From Cytophagales bacterium (GTDB lineage: Bacteria; Bacteroidota; Bacteroidia; Cytophagales; Bernardetiaceae), in contig JAAFJX010000002.1 in NCBI GenBank assembly GCA_013299045.1, positions 124,001-188,000 of the forward strand: a stretch of 64,000 bases of DNA, in the 5' to 3' direction. Positions 18,798-28,792 of this stretch are shown here, one piece after another. The stretch's first letter is position 1, and each line of letters opens with the position of its first letter. The position numbers and the translations under genes are program-made. The notes beneath the pieces are model-generated. The model saw only the letters and a program-made list of their open reading frames with translations, did not search any database and was not told the origin of the DNA.

Positions 18798-18950
18798 TGT
18801 AAAATGAGAAAAAAAAACGGTCTATTGGGCTATGGCTGTGCTTTTGTTTGTGTAATATTGTTTGCTAAAATTTGCATTTGCAATACACAAAACATTACTT
18901 TGTGTTTTAAGGAATACGTTTTCAGAGAATTTATTAAAACTCAAAAGGCT

Positions 18951-20138
18951 ATGGTGAGAATGAAGGAACACAATTTTGCAGGCCAGCGTGCTTTGGTACG
19001 TGTAGATTTCAACGTGCCGTTGAATGCTAACAATGACATCATGGACGATACACGGCTGCAAGCGTCTTTGCCTACCTTGCGAAAGATTCTGAAAGACGGA
19101 GGCTCACTTGTTATTATGTCTCACCTTGGCAGACCTAAAACTGGCCCCGAAGAAAAATTCTCTTTGAAGCACCTAATGCCTTACTTAAATAAAGCCCTCG
19201 CAACAACAGTGTTATTTTCTGATGATTGCATTGGGCATGATGCGCAGGAACTCACGGAAGAGCTCAAGCCAGGGCAGGTTGTTTTGTTAGAAAACGTGCG
19301 TTTTTATAAAGAAGAAACCAAAGGCGATTTAGACTTTGCGCGCCAGCTGTCTTTGCACGGAGACGTGTACGTAAACGACGCATTCGGAACAGCACACCGC
19401 GCTCATGCCTCTACAACGCAAGTAGCCACTTTTTTTGAGGAGCGCGTAGCTGGTTTTTTGATGCAGTCGGAGCTAGAAAATGCTGCTAAGGTCTTAGATG
19501 CACCCACTCAGCCTTTTTTGGCTATTATGGGCGGAGCTAAAATTTCGGACAAAATTCAGGTAATTGAGAACTTATTGCCCAAAGTTAATACCCTCATTAT
19601 TGGTGGTGCAATGACTTATACCTTTTTAAAGGCCAATGGCATGAATGTAGGGAAGTCTTTGGTAGAAGATGATAAACTGGATTTAGCGCTGCGTTTACAA
19701 CAAAAAGCGATAGATTTGGGCGTAAAACTTCTGCTCCCGCTGGACTCCGTTGTCGCTGAAACATTTAACAAAGACAGCCCCTCTAAAATTGTTACCAACC
19801 CCAACATACCTGCCAGCATGATGGGCTTGGATATAGGGCCACTGTCGGTGGCTCTTTTCCGCGATGCCATTCTCAAGGCTAAAACCATTCTCTGGAACGG
19901 GCCAATGGGTGTTTTTGAGATGCCCGCATTTGCAAAAGGCACAGAAGGAGTGGGATTAGCCATTGCCGAAGCCACTGAAAAAGGCGCTTATTCTCTTATT
20001 GGTGGTGGCGATTCTGCCTCAGCCGTCAATAATATGAAAATCGGGCATCGTGTTTCTTATATTTCTACGGGTGGTGGCGCACTTTTGGAGTACATTGAAG
20101 GTAAAATTCTGCCTGGAGTAGCGGCTTTACGTGTTTAA
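18951..20138 (+). CDS. pgk: Phosphoglycerate kinase
   Basis: The enzyme interconverts 1,3-bisphosphoglycerate plus ADP and 3-phosphoglycerate plus ATP in glycolysis. The signature RALVRVDFNVPLN is at the N-terminus. Substrate-site SHLGRP, MGGAKISDKI and GGGDSASA near the C-terminus (nucleotide-binding Gly loop) are all intact. The frame is open back to 18795, but the extra residues do not look like PGK, and starting at 18951 (395 residues) gives the usual spacing to the NFAG segment; 18960 is also possible. The gene follows the transporter terminator, so it needs its own promoter in the 150 bases before it, but I see no clean match. Confidence 0.95.
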   Translation: MVRMKEHNFAGQRALVRVDFNVPLNANNDIMDDTRLQASLPTLRKILKDGGSLVIMSHLGRPKTGPEEKFSLKHLMPYLNKALATTVLFSDDCIGHDAQELTEELKPGQVVLLENVRFYKEETKGDLDFARQLSLHGDVYVNDAFGTAHRAHASTTQVATFFEERVAGFLMQSELENAAKVLDAPTQPFLAIMGGAKISDKIQVIENLLPKVNTLIIGGAMTYTFLKANGMNVGKSLVEDDKLDLALRLQQKAIDLGVKLLLPLDSVVAETFNKDSPSKIVTNPNIPASMMGLDIGPLSVALFRDAILKAKTILWNGPMGVFEMPAFAKGTEGVGLAIAEATEKGAYSLIGGGDSASAVNNMKIGHRVSYISTGGGALLEYIEGKILPGVAALRV

Positions 20139-20212
20139 ATTCTTTGATAAAAATTGTTAAAATACCTTGCTAGCACACTTAAGGCGTGTTTGGTGCGTTC
20201 TTGGTAAAAAAG

Positions 20213-21001
20213 ATGCAAGACGAAAAACCCATAGACAGTCAGGAACTAGAAACCGACTCTTTTGATGATATTGTTTTCAAATATCGTTTTAAGGGTTACG
20301 GAGCGTATGATTTGCGGCGGCGCTACAAGAGGCACTTGCTGTTGGCTTTGTTGATTGGCGCGTTTATGGTAAGTCTGTTCTTGGGTATTGTTTTCTGGCG
20401 TATGCACAGCAAGGAAGACCTAATCAATTTGGACGACGTGATGATTGAAGTGGATATTTTTGACGCAAGTAAGATTTCTACACTTGAAACACCACCAGAA
20501 CAGCCACCTCCCTCGGCTGAAATACCTCCTTCTAACCCTACTATTCTGCCCGATTCTGGCGAACCTACGCTTGCCGAAACGGAAACTAACGACCCCAAAA
20601 ATAGCACCAACTCAGATACCGTTGTTACTTCTAAAAATATTGAAAAACAGATAGATAACAATACGAATACAAACACCTCCAATAACCCCGATAACACCAA
20701 CACAACAGTTTCTACGGACGGTAGCCGTGTAGGTGGTATAGAGGAGTTTAAAAAGTGGGTGAACCAAAACGTTACTTACCCACAAGAAGCCATTGCTGCG
20801 CAAAAAGAAGGACGAATTTTTGTAGAATTTTGGGTGAACGAAGACGGCAGTATTTCTGATGTCAAAATCCTGAAAGGCTTTGCTTTTGGTATGGACAAAG
20901 CTGCTGTTGAGGTAGTTATGCGTGCGCCTAAGTGGAAACCACAGCCCACTCGCAAGCGCCTGACCGTACCAGTAGAATTTCGTTTGGCGAATTTGAAATA
21001 A
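20213..21001 (+). CDS. Energy transducer TonB
   Basis: The protein has 262 residues. I use the ATG at 20213 rather than the in-frame GTG at 20186. A cytoplasmic N-terminus of about 40 residues precedes one membrane span (HLLLALLIGAFMVSLFLGIVFW). Next is a periplasmic Pro/Thr/Asn-rich spacer (EQPPPSAEIPPS, then a TNTNTS tract). The C-terminal TonB domain (about 175-262) shows VTYPQEAIAAQKEGRIFVEFWVN-type strands and the closing WKPQPTRKRLTVPVEF. TonB transmits proton-motive force to outer-membrane receptors. No ExbB/ExbD is adjacent. The next gene starts 4 bases later. Confidence 0.92.
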   Translation: MQDEKPIDSQELETDSFDDIVFKYRFKGYGAYDLRRRYKRHLLLALLIGAFMVSLFLGIVFWRMHSKEDLINLDDVMIEVDIFDASKISTLETPPEQPPPSAEIPPSNPTILPDSGEPTLAETETNDPKNSTNSDTVVTSKNIEKQIDNNTNTNTSNNPDNTNTTVSTDGSRVGGIEEFKKWVNQNVTYPQEAIAAQKEGRIFVEFWVNEDGSISDVKILKGFAFGMDKAAVEVVMRAPKWKPQPTRKRLTVPVEFRLANLK

Positions 21002-21005
21002 GCCT

Positions 21006-22064
21006 ATGCTGAACTTTTGGCTACAAGACCTGCGCAATGCCTTGCAGCACAGCAAAAGACTCCATTCATTTGACTACTGGCGCAGTTTTGCCGTACTGAC
21101 TGTAGTGGTAGGGCATTTTGGCGACCCGCACCTCATGCGCGGAAGCACGATGGACTTGGCCTATTTGATGTCTGGTGCGCTTGTAAGCCACGATATGCTT
21201 TTGGCTATCCAAAAAAATCCTGATGGTAAACTGTCTTGGCTTACATTCTATTGGCGGCGCGCTTTCAAAATACTGCCATCTTACTGGTGTTTTCTCGCTC
21301 TGGGTAGCCTCTGGCTTTATTTTTTTGTCAAACCTTTTGCGCCGCAGCACCTGATTGCCTGGCATGAATGGCCTCAATATTTGCTATTTTGGCGGAACTA
21401 TGCGGCTCCGCCCGCACGCTTACCCTTTGAGCATTTATGGTCTTTGTGTGTGGAAGAACATTGCTACTGGCTTCTGCCTTTCATCTTGTGGGGTTTCAAG
21501 CGCTTGTCAAGACCAGCTGCAGATGGTGTTTATTATTTGCTCATTTGGATTTTTCTAATAATCTTGTTAAGAGCTTTGTGCAATATCTATGGTATAGCAG
21601 AGTGGCAAAACTATACACACAATCGCTTAGATGCCTTTCTTTGGGGCGTTTTATTGGCCGTCTTACAAGTCTATCATGCGTCCAAATTAAAACTATTCTT
21701 AGATAAGCGGCGCTACTTTTTCATTGGCTTAGCGCTGATAGGTGTGGCGCTTTTTGCCCAACCAGACTTCGATGAGCATGGTGCAATTTTACGCACAGTA
21801 GCGCCTGTTGCATGGTTCTTGGTTATCATTGGCTCATATAACTTTTCTTGGAAACCCTTTTACATTTTGCGCGTTGCAGCTTATTACAGTTACAATATTT
21901 ATCTCTGGCATTATCTTTTTTTACCGTGGATAATTTATCATTACGGCCAAACAACACTGGGCTTTGGTATTTATCTGGCGCTCACCTTGCTGTCTGGTTG
22001 GCTTTTTACAAGTACAATAGACCAACCCTTTTTGAAATTGCGCCGTCAAGTACTTAAAAAATAA
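21006..22064 (+). CDS. Acyltransferase 3 family membrane protein (OafA-like)
   Basis: The protein has 352 residues with about ten hydrophobic segments. The family motif FDYWRSFAVLTVVVGHFGD carries the essential His near the N-terminus, and RAFKILPSYW and PFEHLWSLCVEEHCYWLLP match the second and third conserved blocks (SLxxExxFY type). These enzymes transfer acyl groups to sugars or peptides of the cell surface; the substrate cannot be told. It starts 4 bases after tonB, suggesting one transcript. Confidence 0.92.
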   Translation: MLNFWLQDLRNALQHSKRLHSFDYWRSFAVLTVVVGHFGDPHLMRGSTMDLAYLMSGALVSHDMLLAIQKNPDGKLSWLTFYWRRAFKILPSYWCFLALGSLWLYFFVKPFAPQHLIAWHEWPQYLLFWRNYAAPPARLPFEHLWSLCVEEHCYWLLPFILWGFKRLSRPAADGVYYLLIWIFLIILLRALCNIYGIAEWQNYTHNRLDAFLWGVLLAVLQVYHASKLKLFLDKRRYFFIGLALIGVALFAQPDFDEHGAILRTVAPVAWFLVIIGSYNFSWKPFYILRVAAYYSYNIYLWHYLFLPWIIYHYGQTTLGFGIYLALTLLSGWLFTSTIDQPFLKLRRQVLKK

Positions 22065-22184
22065 ATTCTTGCACCTAAATTCTTTTGTAGGCTTATCGTT
22101 CACGGATTCTCCCACAGGCTAAAGCGCAAAAAAATGATATTTTTATAAGGAAAAACAATTCTTTTTATAAATTTGGGCTTAAAT

Positions 22185-22212
22185 TTTGTTATGTTTGATG
22201 CTAGTAGTTTTG
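22185..22212 (+). promoter_or_regulatory. Promoter candidate for the 7TM-PP2C gene
   Basis: TTTG (22185-22188), 16 bases, TAGTTTTG (22205-22212). The -7 box is perfect but the spacing is short. Confidence 0.4.
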
Positions 22213-22294
22213 TGTTTCGTATAAAGTCTATTGTATAAATTCTATTTACTTCTATAAAATGCTGTCTTTTAGCTTTTTATAGATTTTGGTGGAT

Positions 22295-25030
22295 ATGCTT
22301 GAGTTAAAAAAATTAGATTGGTATTCTTGGACTAGGCGCTGCTTAATGGCATTCTGCGTGGCTTTTGGCCTTTCAGAAAATGCTGCTTCGCAGGGTGCTT
22401 TCTTGATATTGGATACCACTCAGCACGTCCGGCTCTATGACTTTGCAGAGTATTGTACTGCGCCTACGGAAGGGAAGAGAATTGACGAAATTACAAAATT
22501 GCCTTTTGTACCTTTTTCTACAGACTTCAAACCGCTTGCAGCAGATACACATTGGCTGCGTTTCTCGCTAAAGAACTCTCATCCTCAGTCTATTTATATG
22601 CTTCTGAGCATAGACCACTGGGATTTTGCTACTATTTATCACGAACAAGGTGAAAACCTCTGGGCAAGCAAAGAATCTGGCGTACTAATGCCATATTGGC
22701 AGCGCCCAATACAAACAGGACATATTCCCTACCTGCAAATCGCGATTAGGCCAATCAGCGAACAGACCTATTATGTAAAACTTGTCAATAAGTCTAACTT
22801 CCATAAAACTAATCAACTTGTTTTTAAGAGCTTAGAGGGTTTAAGTTTACGAAATTTTGAGTCTGTCCGTCAAGACTATGAAGAAAGACGTTTTTGGCAA
22901 GGCATTTACATAGGGGCTATGCTGCTCATGACTTTTTATAATTTGAGCCTCTTTGTTTTTGTACGGGACAAAAGCTACTTGTACTATTCACTCTTTATCT
23001 TCTTTGATGTCTTTGCGAATGCCATACTAGAAGGTTTTGGTTTAGAGTATATTTGGCCGTCTTTTCCTGTTCTCAATCTATACAGCGCGTATCCAATCTA
23101 TTCATTTTCTTGGCTGTTTTTTGATATATTTATCATCCACTTCCTAAATATCCGACAAACAGCCGCAAACTGGGCTTTTAAGGCCATTGTAGGGCTGGCT
23201 GCTGCCAAGATGCTGTTTGTGGTATTGGCAATGTTTGATGTTTGGTGGCTTTCTTATCATTTGGGCATGGTGGTGCTTTCTGTTATTGCTATTCTGATAG
23301 CCAATATCTCAGCCATGCGTAATAAGTATCGCCCAGCCCGCTTTTTGTTTTTGGCGAATATCTTTTTCTTATTTGGCTTTTTGGTGCAAACTTTGGCTGC
23401 TCAGGTGGTTATCCCTCAAAATATTTATACGCTGAATGCCACACAGTTCGGCGACGTGTTGCAAATTTTACTTTTCTCTTTGGCCTTGGCAGACCGCATC
23501 AACTCTATGCGCGACGAATTAGAAGAACAGCATATAGAGCAAGAACGACTCAAGTACACCCAAGAAATGGAGCGTAAGCGTATAGCAGAAGAGCAAAAAG
23601 TGCAGTTAGAGCTAGAAGTAAAGCGCAGAACGCACGAAATTGAAGCCATTAATGATGAACTTTCAGACCAAAAAGCCGAACTAGAGCGCAGCCAGACCGA
23701 AATCAAGCAGGCTTTCAACGATATTATGGTCATTAGCGAAGTAGGCAAGGACATTACTTCTGAACTAGGCATCAAATCTATCGTTACACGGGTTTATGAG
23801 CACATTAGCAAACTCATGGACGCAGACGTATTTGCGATAGGTATGTATGATTCTGAAAAACAAGAGCTTGAATTTGAAGAGTATCTCATAAAGGGAGTAC
23901 CACAGCCCAAAGTTACACTTTCTATTGACGAAGAAGACCGTATCTCGCTATGGTGTTTGACAAACAAAAAGCCCTTGTTTATCAACGATTTTGACCTGGA
24001 GTACTCCATGTACTTAAAAACCAAACGGCCAAGCAAAATTGTGGAGTCTAGGCAGTCTTTGCTTTATTTTCCGCTTGAAACTGAACATGGCGTTATTGGA
24101 GTACTGACTGTTCAGAGTATGCGCAAGAATGCCTACAACCAAAAACACTTCAAAATCTTAGAATCTCTGGCGGCCTATATTGCTATTGCTCTAGACAACA
24201 CCGCGGCTTATTTACAAATAGATGAAGACCGTAAAGAAATTGAACTCAAAAACCGACAAATAACAGCCAGTTTACGCTACGCCAGCGATATTCAAGAAAT
24301 TTTGCTGCCAAGCGAAGAAGTTTTTGTCAAGTTTTTTAAGGAGTCTTTTATCATTTATAAACCCAAAGACATCGTTTCGGGCGATTTTTATTGGATTCGT
24401 GAGTTTCAGAATAAAGTTTTTCTTGGAGTTGGCGATTGCACAGGGCACGGCGTTCCTGGTGCATTTATGACCATGCTCGGCATCAGTTTGCTAGACCAAA
24501 TTGTATTGGACTTTGGTTATTCCAACGACCTAGTAGGCATACTCACCAGCTTAAACACCAATATACAAAAGTTGCTCAAGCAAGATGCACAAGAGAACAG
24601 CGACGGAATGGATTTAGCTCTTTGTATCATAGCCTCAGACCGCAACGATTCGCAAAAGAAAAATATTGTTTATGCTGGTGCAAAACGCAATTTATACTAT
24701 TTCCGCGACTCTAAAGCCCAACTTTTTGAGTTAAAAGGCGCTAAAAAATCAATTGGTGGCTCGCCCAAAAAACGCTCTAATCTAGAATTTTTGCAAGAGG
24801 AGCTCATATTGAGTGTGGGCAATGAACTCTATTTTACAACTGATGGCTATGCAGACCAAGCCTCTGAAACACGAGAAAAAATTGGTTCAACTCGCCTCAA
24901 AGAAGCACTTGCGCTTAATGCAAACGCCGATATGGCTTTTCAGAAGGACTATCTTTTAGATATGCTCGCTAAGCACCAGGGCGAAGCAGAGCAGCGCGAC
25001 GATATAACCATCATTGGTTTGCGCCTCTAG
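22295..25030 (+). CDS. 7TMR-DISM receptor with GAF and SpoIIE/PP2C phosphatase domains
   Basis: The protein has 911 residues from the ATG at 22295; a TTG nine bases earlier is less likely. Domains in order: signal sequence, extracellular 7TMR-DISMED2 sugar-binding-like domain (about 35-190, with HWLRFSLKN), seven membrane helices (about 200-385), a coiled coil rich in Glu/Lys/Arg (about 405-470), a GAF domain (about 475-630), and a SpoIIE-type PP2C phosphatase. The phosphatase has metal-site motifs SGDFYW, GDCTGHGVPGA and, near the end, RDDITIIGLRL. Such proteins dephosphorylate anti-anti-sigma or similar Ser/Thr-phosphorylated partners in response to an outside signal. No partner-switch gene is next to it. 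Confidence 0.92.
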   Translation: MLELKKLDWYSWTRRCLMAFCVAFGLSENAASQGAFLILDTTQHVRLYDFAEYCTAPTEGKRIDEITKLPFVPFSTDFKPLAADTHWLRFSLKNSHPQSIYMLLSIDHWDFATIYHEQGENLWASKESGVLMPYWQRPIQTGHIPYLQIAIRPISEQTYYVKLVNKSNFHKTNQLVFKSLEGLSLRNFESVRQDYEERRFWQGIYIGAMLLMTFYNLSLFVFVRDKSYLYYSLFIFFDVFANAILEGFGLEYIWPSFPVLNLYSAYPIYSFSWLFFDIFIIHFLNIRQTAANWAFKAIVGLAAAKMLFVVLAMFDVWWLSYHLGMVVLSVIAILIANISAMRNKYRPARFLFLANIFFLFGFLVQTLAAQVVIPQNIYTLNATQFGDVLQILLFSLALADRINSMRDELEEQHIEQERLKYTQEMERKRIAEEQKVQLELEVKRRTHEIEAINDELSDQKAELERSQTEIKQAFNDIMVISEVGKDITSELGIKSIVTRVYEHISKLMDADVFAIGMYDSEKQELEFEEYLIKGVPQPKVTLSIDEEDRISLWCLTNKKPLFINDFDLEYSMYLKTKRPSKIVESRQSLLYFPLETEHGVIGVLTVQSMRKNAYNQKHFKILESLAAYIAIALDNTAAYLQIDEDRKEIELKNRQITASLRYASDIQEILLPSEEVFVKFFKESFIIYKPKDIVSGDFYWIREFQNKVFLGVGDCTGHGVPGAFMTMLGISLLDQIVLDFGYSNDLVGILTSLNTNIQKLLKQDAQENSDGMDLALCIIASDRNDSQKKNIVYAGAKRNLYYFRDSKAQLFELKGAKKSIGGSPKKRSNLEFLQEELILSVGNELYFTTDGYADQASETREKIGSTRLKEALALNANADMAFQKDYLLDMLAKHQGEAEQRDDITIIGLRL

Positions 25031-25209
25031 AAAGCTGAGGCTGATTCTTAGCCAGCCTCAAAAAAAGCATGATAAGCAAACGGAAATGTTCTTTTTTTGT
25101 GAATTTAATACTTTTTTGACTACATTTCGGATACTATTTTACACAAAACACACAGGCTCATTTCCTCAAAAGATTTTTCAAAAATTTACTATTAAAGCGC
25201 CAATTTCAG

Positions 25210-26799
25210 ATGAAAAAAATTATCGGTTTAATTACGCTCAGCTTTTTGCTAGTCCAGCTAGGCTTTGCGCAGCAAAATTCTAAATACTGGATTTTTTTGA
25301 AGGACAAGCCCACAACTGATTACGATTACCGAAATCATCTATCAGAGCGTGCTATCCAAAACCGTATTTTGCTGCAAATCCCACTCATTCAATATACGGA
25401 TATGCCACTTAACTCCAGCTATACCAAACAAATTGCAGATATTGAGGGTATTAGCATAAAAAACTACTCAAAGTGGCTGAATGCAATAGCCGTAGAAACA
25501 ACACAGGACGCTCTGAAAGAAGCGATGGCCTTGCCTTTTGTGGAAGGCTACAAACGCATTCAAGGTTTGCGGTGCGCGAGTGTGGACAAGGCCGTTACTC
25601 AAGACCTAGCTGAACGGCGAAAAGGCAATGAGTATAGTCTCCCCCTTGTACAAATGGGTATTGAAGACATGAATAATGCTAAGTTGAACGGCGAAGGTAT
25701 TATTCTGGGAGTTATTGATGCAGGTTTTCATAACGCACATAATCACCGTAATTTAAAGCATTTGTTTGAGTCCAAAAGCATTTTAGATACACGCGACTTC
25801 GTTAATCCTCAACGCAGCAAAGACGTGTTTTTTAGCGAAGCTGAAACCAATGATGACGACCATGGCACAAATGTTTTGGAAATGATAGCTGGCACACGCC
25901 TCAAGAATGAAGCCATCAGTCAGCAAGGTTTTGCGCACAAGGCAAAATTTTATTTGGCAAGAACTGACCACGGAGCAGAAGAAAAAAGGAGGGAAGAAGA
26001 CAACTGGCTTCGGGCTATAGAATGGATGGATAGCCTAGGTATAAGGCTCATTAATAGCTCTTTGGGCTATGCCACAGGTTTTGATGATGCAGATGAAAAC
26101 TACAAAACTAGCCAGATAGACGGCAAAACAGCCATTACAACCAAAGCGGCCAACATTGCGTTTACCGAAAAAGGTATTTTGCTTGTATCTTCTGCTGGTA
26201 ATGAGGGAGATGACCCGAACTGGCGCATTTTGTCCTCGCCTTCCGATGCCTTAAACGCCCTTTCTATTGGCGCTATCGCGGATATTCATGCCAAGCAAAG
26301 CTATAGCAGCGTGGGCCCTGAATCGCTTGGCTACATGAAGCCTAACGTGTCGTGCTTTTCGGCTACGGGTACGTCTTTTTCAGCACCTGCTGTGGCAGGT
26401 TTTGCGGCCTGCTTACTTCAAAAAAAGCCAGATGCCACTAACAAAGAGCTTTTTGAGGTGATAGAAAAATCTGCCAGTTTGTATCCTTATGGCAACAACT
26501 ATATTGGTTATGGTGTGCCTATCGCAAAAAAAGCAATAGCACTTCTTGAAAACAACAACAGAGAGTTAGAAACTTATAGCAAGCAGCAGAGGGTGTCTAA
26601 GAGCGGAAGAGTAACACTTAAAGTCAAGGCGGCTTATAATTCAGATATTGTTGTTTTTCATAAAAAAGATAAAATTTTTGTCATAAAGCAAGAGTCTTAT
26701 CAAATGAAAAAGGACAAAGCAATTATTGAAAAATACGAAGATGCAGCCTTTTCTACGGTTATCATCAATAACAGCGTCATTGAGATAGAGTGGAAGTAA
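25210..26799 (+). CDS. Secreted subtilisin-like serine protease (S8)
   Basis: The protein has 529 residues with a signal peptide (MKKIIGLITLSFLLVQLGFAQ). The catalytic triad is intact: Asp170 (GVIDAGFHN), His218 (DDDHGTNVLE) and Ser389 (GTSFSAPAVAG), with the oxyanion Asn in SSAGNEGDD. Residues about 25-130 look like an inhibitor-type propeptide (YWIFLKDKP, then LNAIAVE). The C-terminus after about 450 is a short beta-rich tail without a T9SS sorting signature that I can recognise, so the final location (periplasm or outside) is open. A terminator follows 20 bases after the stop. Confidence 0.93.
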   Translation: MKKIIGLITLSFLLVQLGFAQQNSKYWIFLKDKPTTDYDYRNHLSERAIQNRILLQIPLIQYTDMPLNSSYTKQIADIEGISIKNYSKWLNAIAVETTQDALKEAMALPFVEGYKRIQGLRCASVDKAVTQDLAERRKGNEYSLPLVQMGIEDMNNAKLNGEGIILGVIDAGFHNAHNHRNLKHLFESKSILDTRDFVNPQRSKDVFFSEAETNDDDHGTNVLEMIAGTRLKNEAISQQGFAHKAKFYLARTDHGAEEKRREEDNWLRAIEWMDSLGIRLINSSLGYATGFDDADENYKTSQIDGKTAITTKAANIAFTEKGILLVSSAGNEGDDPNWRILSSPSDALNALSIGAIADIHAKQSYSSVGPESLGYMKPNVSCFSATGTSFSAPAVAGFAACLLQKKPDATNKELFEVIEKSASLYPYGNNYIGYGVPIAKKAIALLENNNRELETYSKQQRVSKSGRVTLKVKAAYNSDIVVFHKKDKIFVIKQESYQMKKDKAIIEKYEDAAFSTVIINNSVIEIEWK

Positions 26800-26820
26800 A
26801 ACGCAGGCATACTTAATAAA

Positions 26821-26857
26821 AAAAACACGCCAGTTTAGTCCTTGCGTGTTTTTTTAT
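26821..26857 (+). terminator. Rho-independent terminator
   Basis: AAAAACACGC and GCGTGTTTTT arms with a 13-base loop and flanking A- and T-runs, so it could act in both directions. It lies just after the subtilase stop. Confidence 0.85.
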
Positions 26858-26999
26858 TTTGCCGTTATTCCTTCATAGCAAAGCCCCTATGATAAAGCAG
26901 CAAAAGAAAGCCTGTTTTGAGCTTTATCTTGCTCTTTTATTACACAAACCTTTAGAACTTTACTCGCCTTATGAGAGAGCACGAGTCAAGGATGATTTA

Positions 27000-27465
27000 G
27001 TCTTCCCTTAAAAAACATATAAAGTATTTATTGTCAGTAAATTAAACAAGAATTCCATCTTTAAAATCTCTTAGTTTTTAGCCTATTTTGTTAAATAACT
27101 GGTAAAACCTCAAGGGCTTCTTACGGCCTGCCATGCCTCGCATCAGACAAAAGCGAATGGCTCAAATGTCAGAGGGTGAGATTTTCTGTGCAACTCTGTT
27201 TTGTAAGAGAGTGAATCAAAGAAAAAGTCATTCGCTGTTTTAGATGAAAAAAGCCTATTTTTTTCATCTAAATTGGCCTTTTGCGAGGCTTGATTTTTTT
27301 GCTATGCCCTACGGTCGGAACTTTCAGCTCGCGCTTCAGTTCTGCATCAAGGCAAAAAGTAGAGAAGAGAAGTCTATCAAAGGCCGTCAAGGTGTTCCCA
27401 AAATAGGCAAGCTATCCTCCTTAAATTTAGTTTACATCTATTGAATGTACTTTTTAAGGGACTAC
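27000..27465. mobile_element. Non-coding MITE-like element, copy A (466 bp)
   Basis: The ends are inverted repeats: the left end reads GTCTTCCCTTAAAAA and the right end reads GTAGTCCCTTAAAAA on the other strand. The flanks GATTTA (26994-26999) and TATTTA (27466-27471) match at 5 of 6 bases, like a decayed 6-base target duplication. Inside is a hairpin with 14-base arms (27238-27272, TTTAGATGAAAAAA and its complement). It shares long stretches with copies B and C. The longest reading frame is a short repeat-derived one that is not conserved, so I see no transposase. It lies between the convergent subtilase and DUF5606 genes. Confidence 0.8.
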
Positions 27466-27562
27466 TATTTAGCCCCCAAAATAGCTTTAGATGTTCCTTA
27501 AATTCCATAGATAAAAGCCACACTTTAAGTGCCGCTTTTACGCTTATTTCTGTTTGAAAGAT

Positions 27563-28138
27563 TTAGCTTTTTTTCTTGCTTACTTTTTTGGGAGGTGCTT
27601 CTTCCTTTTTAACTTCAATGTTGGCCTTTTCTTCTGTAACGCTCTCTTTTTTCTTTTTGCTAGATGTTTTTTTGGCGCTCTCGGTGCTTACAGTATCTGT
27701 AGTTTTTACCTCCTCCACTAAAGCCTCTTCCGTTTTAGGTTCTTCTGCTTTTTTGACCAAGGCACTAGGGGCGTGTGCGGCGAGCAGTTCATACCAACTG
27801 ATGAGTTTTTTCATATCAGATGGATACACTTTGTTACGGTCGTACTCTGGTAGCACATCGGCCAGCATAGCAGCAAGCGCTTCAGGAGTTTTTTCAATGC
27901 TCAGTTTTAGGCCATGCTTCTCATGGATTCTATGAAAGACCTCGCCCAGCAGAACAGTACCATCTGCAGTATTGGTATAGATAGAAATTTCTTGAAGAAC
28001 CGATATCTTTTGGTTGCTTGTAGCGGCAAACTTGGCTGTTCCGCCAATTTGTTCTACAACAACACCGTTACGGGTGGTTTTCAATACGCGGTAGAGGCCC
28101 GGTTTACCTGAAATGGCTGCAATTTCTTTGAGTTGCAT
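27563..28138 (-). CDS. DUF5606 domain protein
   Basis: The protein has 191 residues. The N-terminal 120 residues fit DUF5606, a Bacteroidota family (starting LKEIAAISGKPGLYRVLK, then QKISVLQEISIYT and VLPEYDRNKVYPSDMKKLISWY). The tail from about 125 is a charged Lys/Glu/Ser-rich region (KKTSSKKKK, KKVSKKKS), likely disordered and possibly nucleic-acid binding. The function is unknown. It starts 3 bases after engB, consistent with a shared transcript; I recall this pairing from related genomes but cannot verify it here. Confidence 0.85.
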   Translation of the reverse strand: MQLKEIAAISGKPGLYRVLKTTRNGVVVEQIGGTAKFAATSNQKISVLQEISIYTNTADGTVLLGEVFHRIHEKHGLKLSIEKTPEALAAMLADVLPEYDRNKVYPSDMKKLISWYELLAAHAPSALVKKAEEPKTEEALVEEVKTTDTVSTESAKKTSSKKKKESVTEEKANIEVKKEEAPPKKVSKKKS

Positions 28139-28141
28139 AAA

Positions 28142-28792
28142 TCAAACGTTTTTGTTGTGTGATTTTTGGAATGAATGGGTACTATGATGTGGTTTTTTGA
28201 AATGCGCGTGTAAACTATCAATATAGGTTAAAATCTCGTCCTTACCCGTCATTTTTTCGGCAGACGTAATAAAGCAAGGTGGGCACTCGGCCCAAGCGCC
28301 CATCATAAACTGCGTGTAAGCATCTACTTTGAGCTGGGCAGCGGTTTTTGAAAGTTTATCTGCTTTGGTAAAGACCATGGCAAAAGGCAAGCCTCTTAGA
28401 CCCAGTTCAGTCATAAAATGTACATCGTTGTCTTGAGGCTCATGCCTGATATCTATTAAGACAAAGGTGGTGATAAGATTAGGTCTGTTTTGCAGATAGT
28501 CGTCAATCATGCTTTGAAATTCCTGACGCTGAGACTTTCCCACACGCGCCCAACCATAGCCAGGCAAATCAACCATAAACCATGCGTCATTTATCAAAAA
28601 ATGATTGATAACACGGGTTTTACCTGGCATAGAAGAAGTACTGGCCAAATGTCTTTGGTTGCAAAGCATATTGATAAGCGAGGATTTTCCTACGTTTGAG
28701 CGCCCAATAAACGCATACTCTGGCCGCTCAGGAGGCGGACATTTGCGCCAGTCTGTTTGGCTGGTTATATGCTTAGCTTGGGTAATTTTCAT
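28142..28792 (-). CDS. engB: Ribosome biogenesis GTPase EngB (YihA/YsxC)
   Basis: The protein has 216 residues from the Met at 28792. The frame is open to 28903, but the extra 37 residues do not match the family, and MKITQAKHITSQTDW is a typical EngB start. GTPase motifs are G1 GRSNVGKSS, G2-region SSMPGKTR, G3 DLPGYG and G4 TKADK, with G5 TSAEK. EngB assists assembly of the large ribosomal subunit. It is the upstream gene of a two-gene operon with DUF5606. Confidence 0.93.
   Translation of the reverse strand: MKITQAKHITSQTDWRKCPPPERPEYAFIGRSNVGKSSLINMLCNQRHLASTSSMPGKTRVINHFLINDAWFMVDLPGYGWARVGKSQRQEFQSMIDDYLQNRPNLITTFVLIDIRHEPQDNDVHFMTELGLRGLPFAMVFTKADKLSKTAAQLKVDAYTQFMMGAWAECPPCFITSAEKMTGKDEILTYIDSLHAHFKKPHHSTHSFQKSHNKNV

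Noticed and set aside
18795-18950. N-terminal extension of phosphoglycerate kinase
   Set aside because: The upstream in-frame codons overlap the transporter terminator and give Cys/Phe-rich sequence unlike PGK.
26891-26928. GATAAAGC/GCTTTATC inverted repeat as a second terminator
   Set aside because: The 22-base loop and lack of an adjacent T-run make it weak, and a better terminator lies just upstream.
27244-27444. Small open frame (MKKAYFFHLNWPFARLDFF...) in copy A
   Set aside because: Related frames appear in copies B and C only because the DNA is repeated; they start and end differently and include hairpin sequence, so they are not genes.
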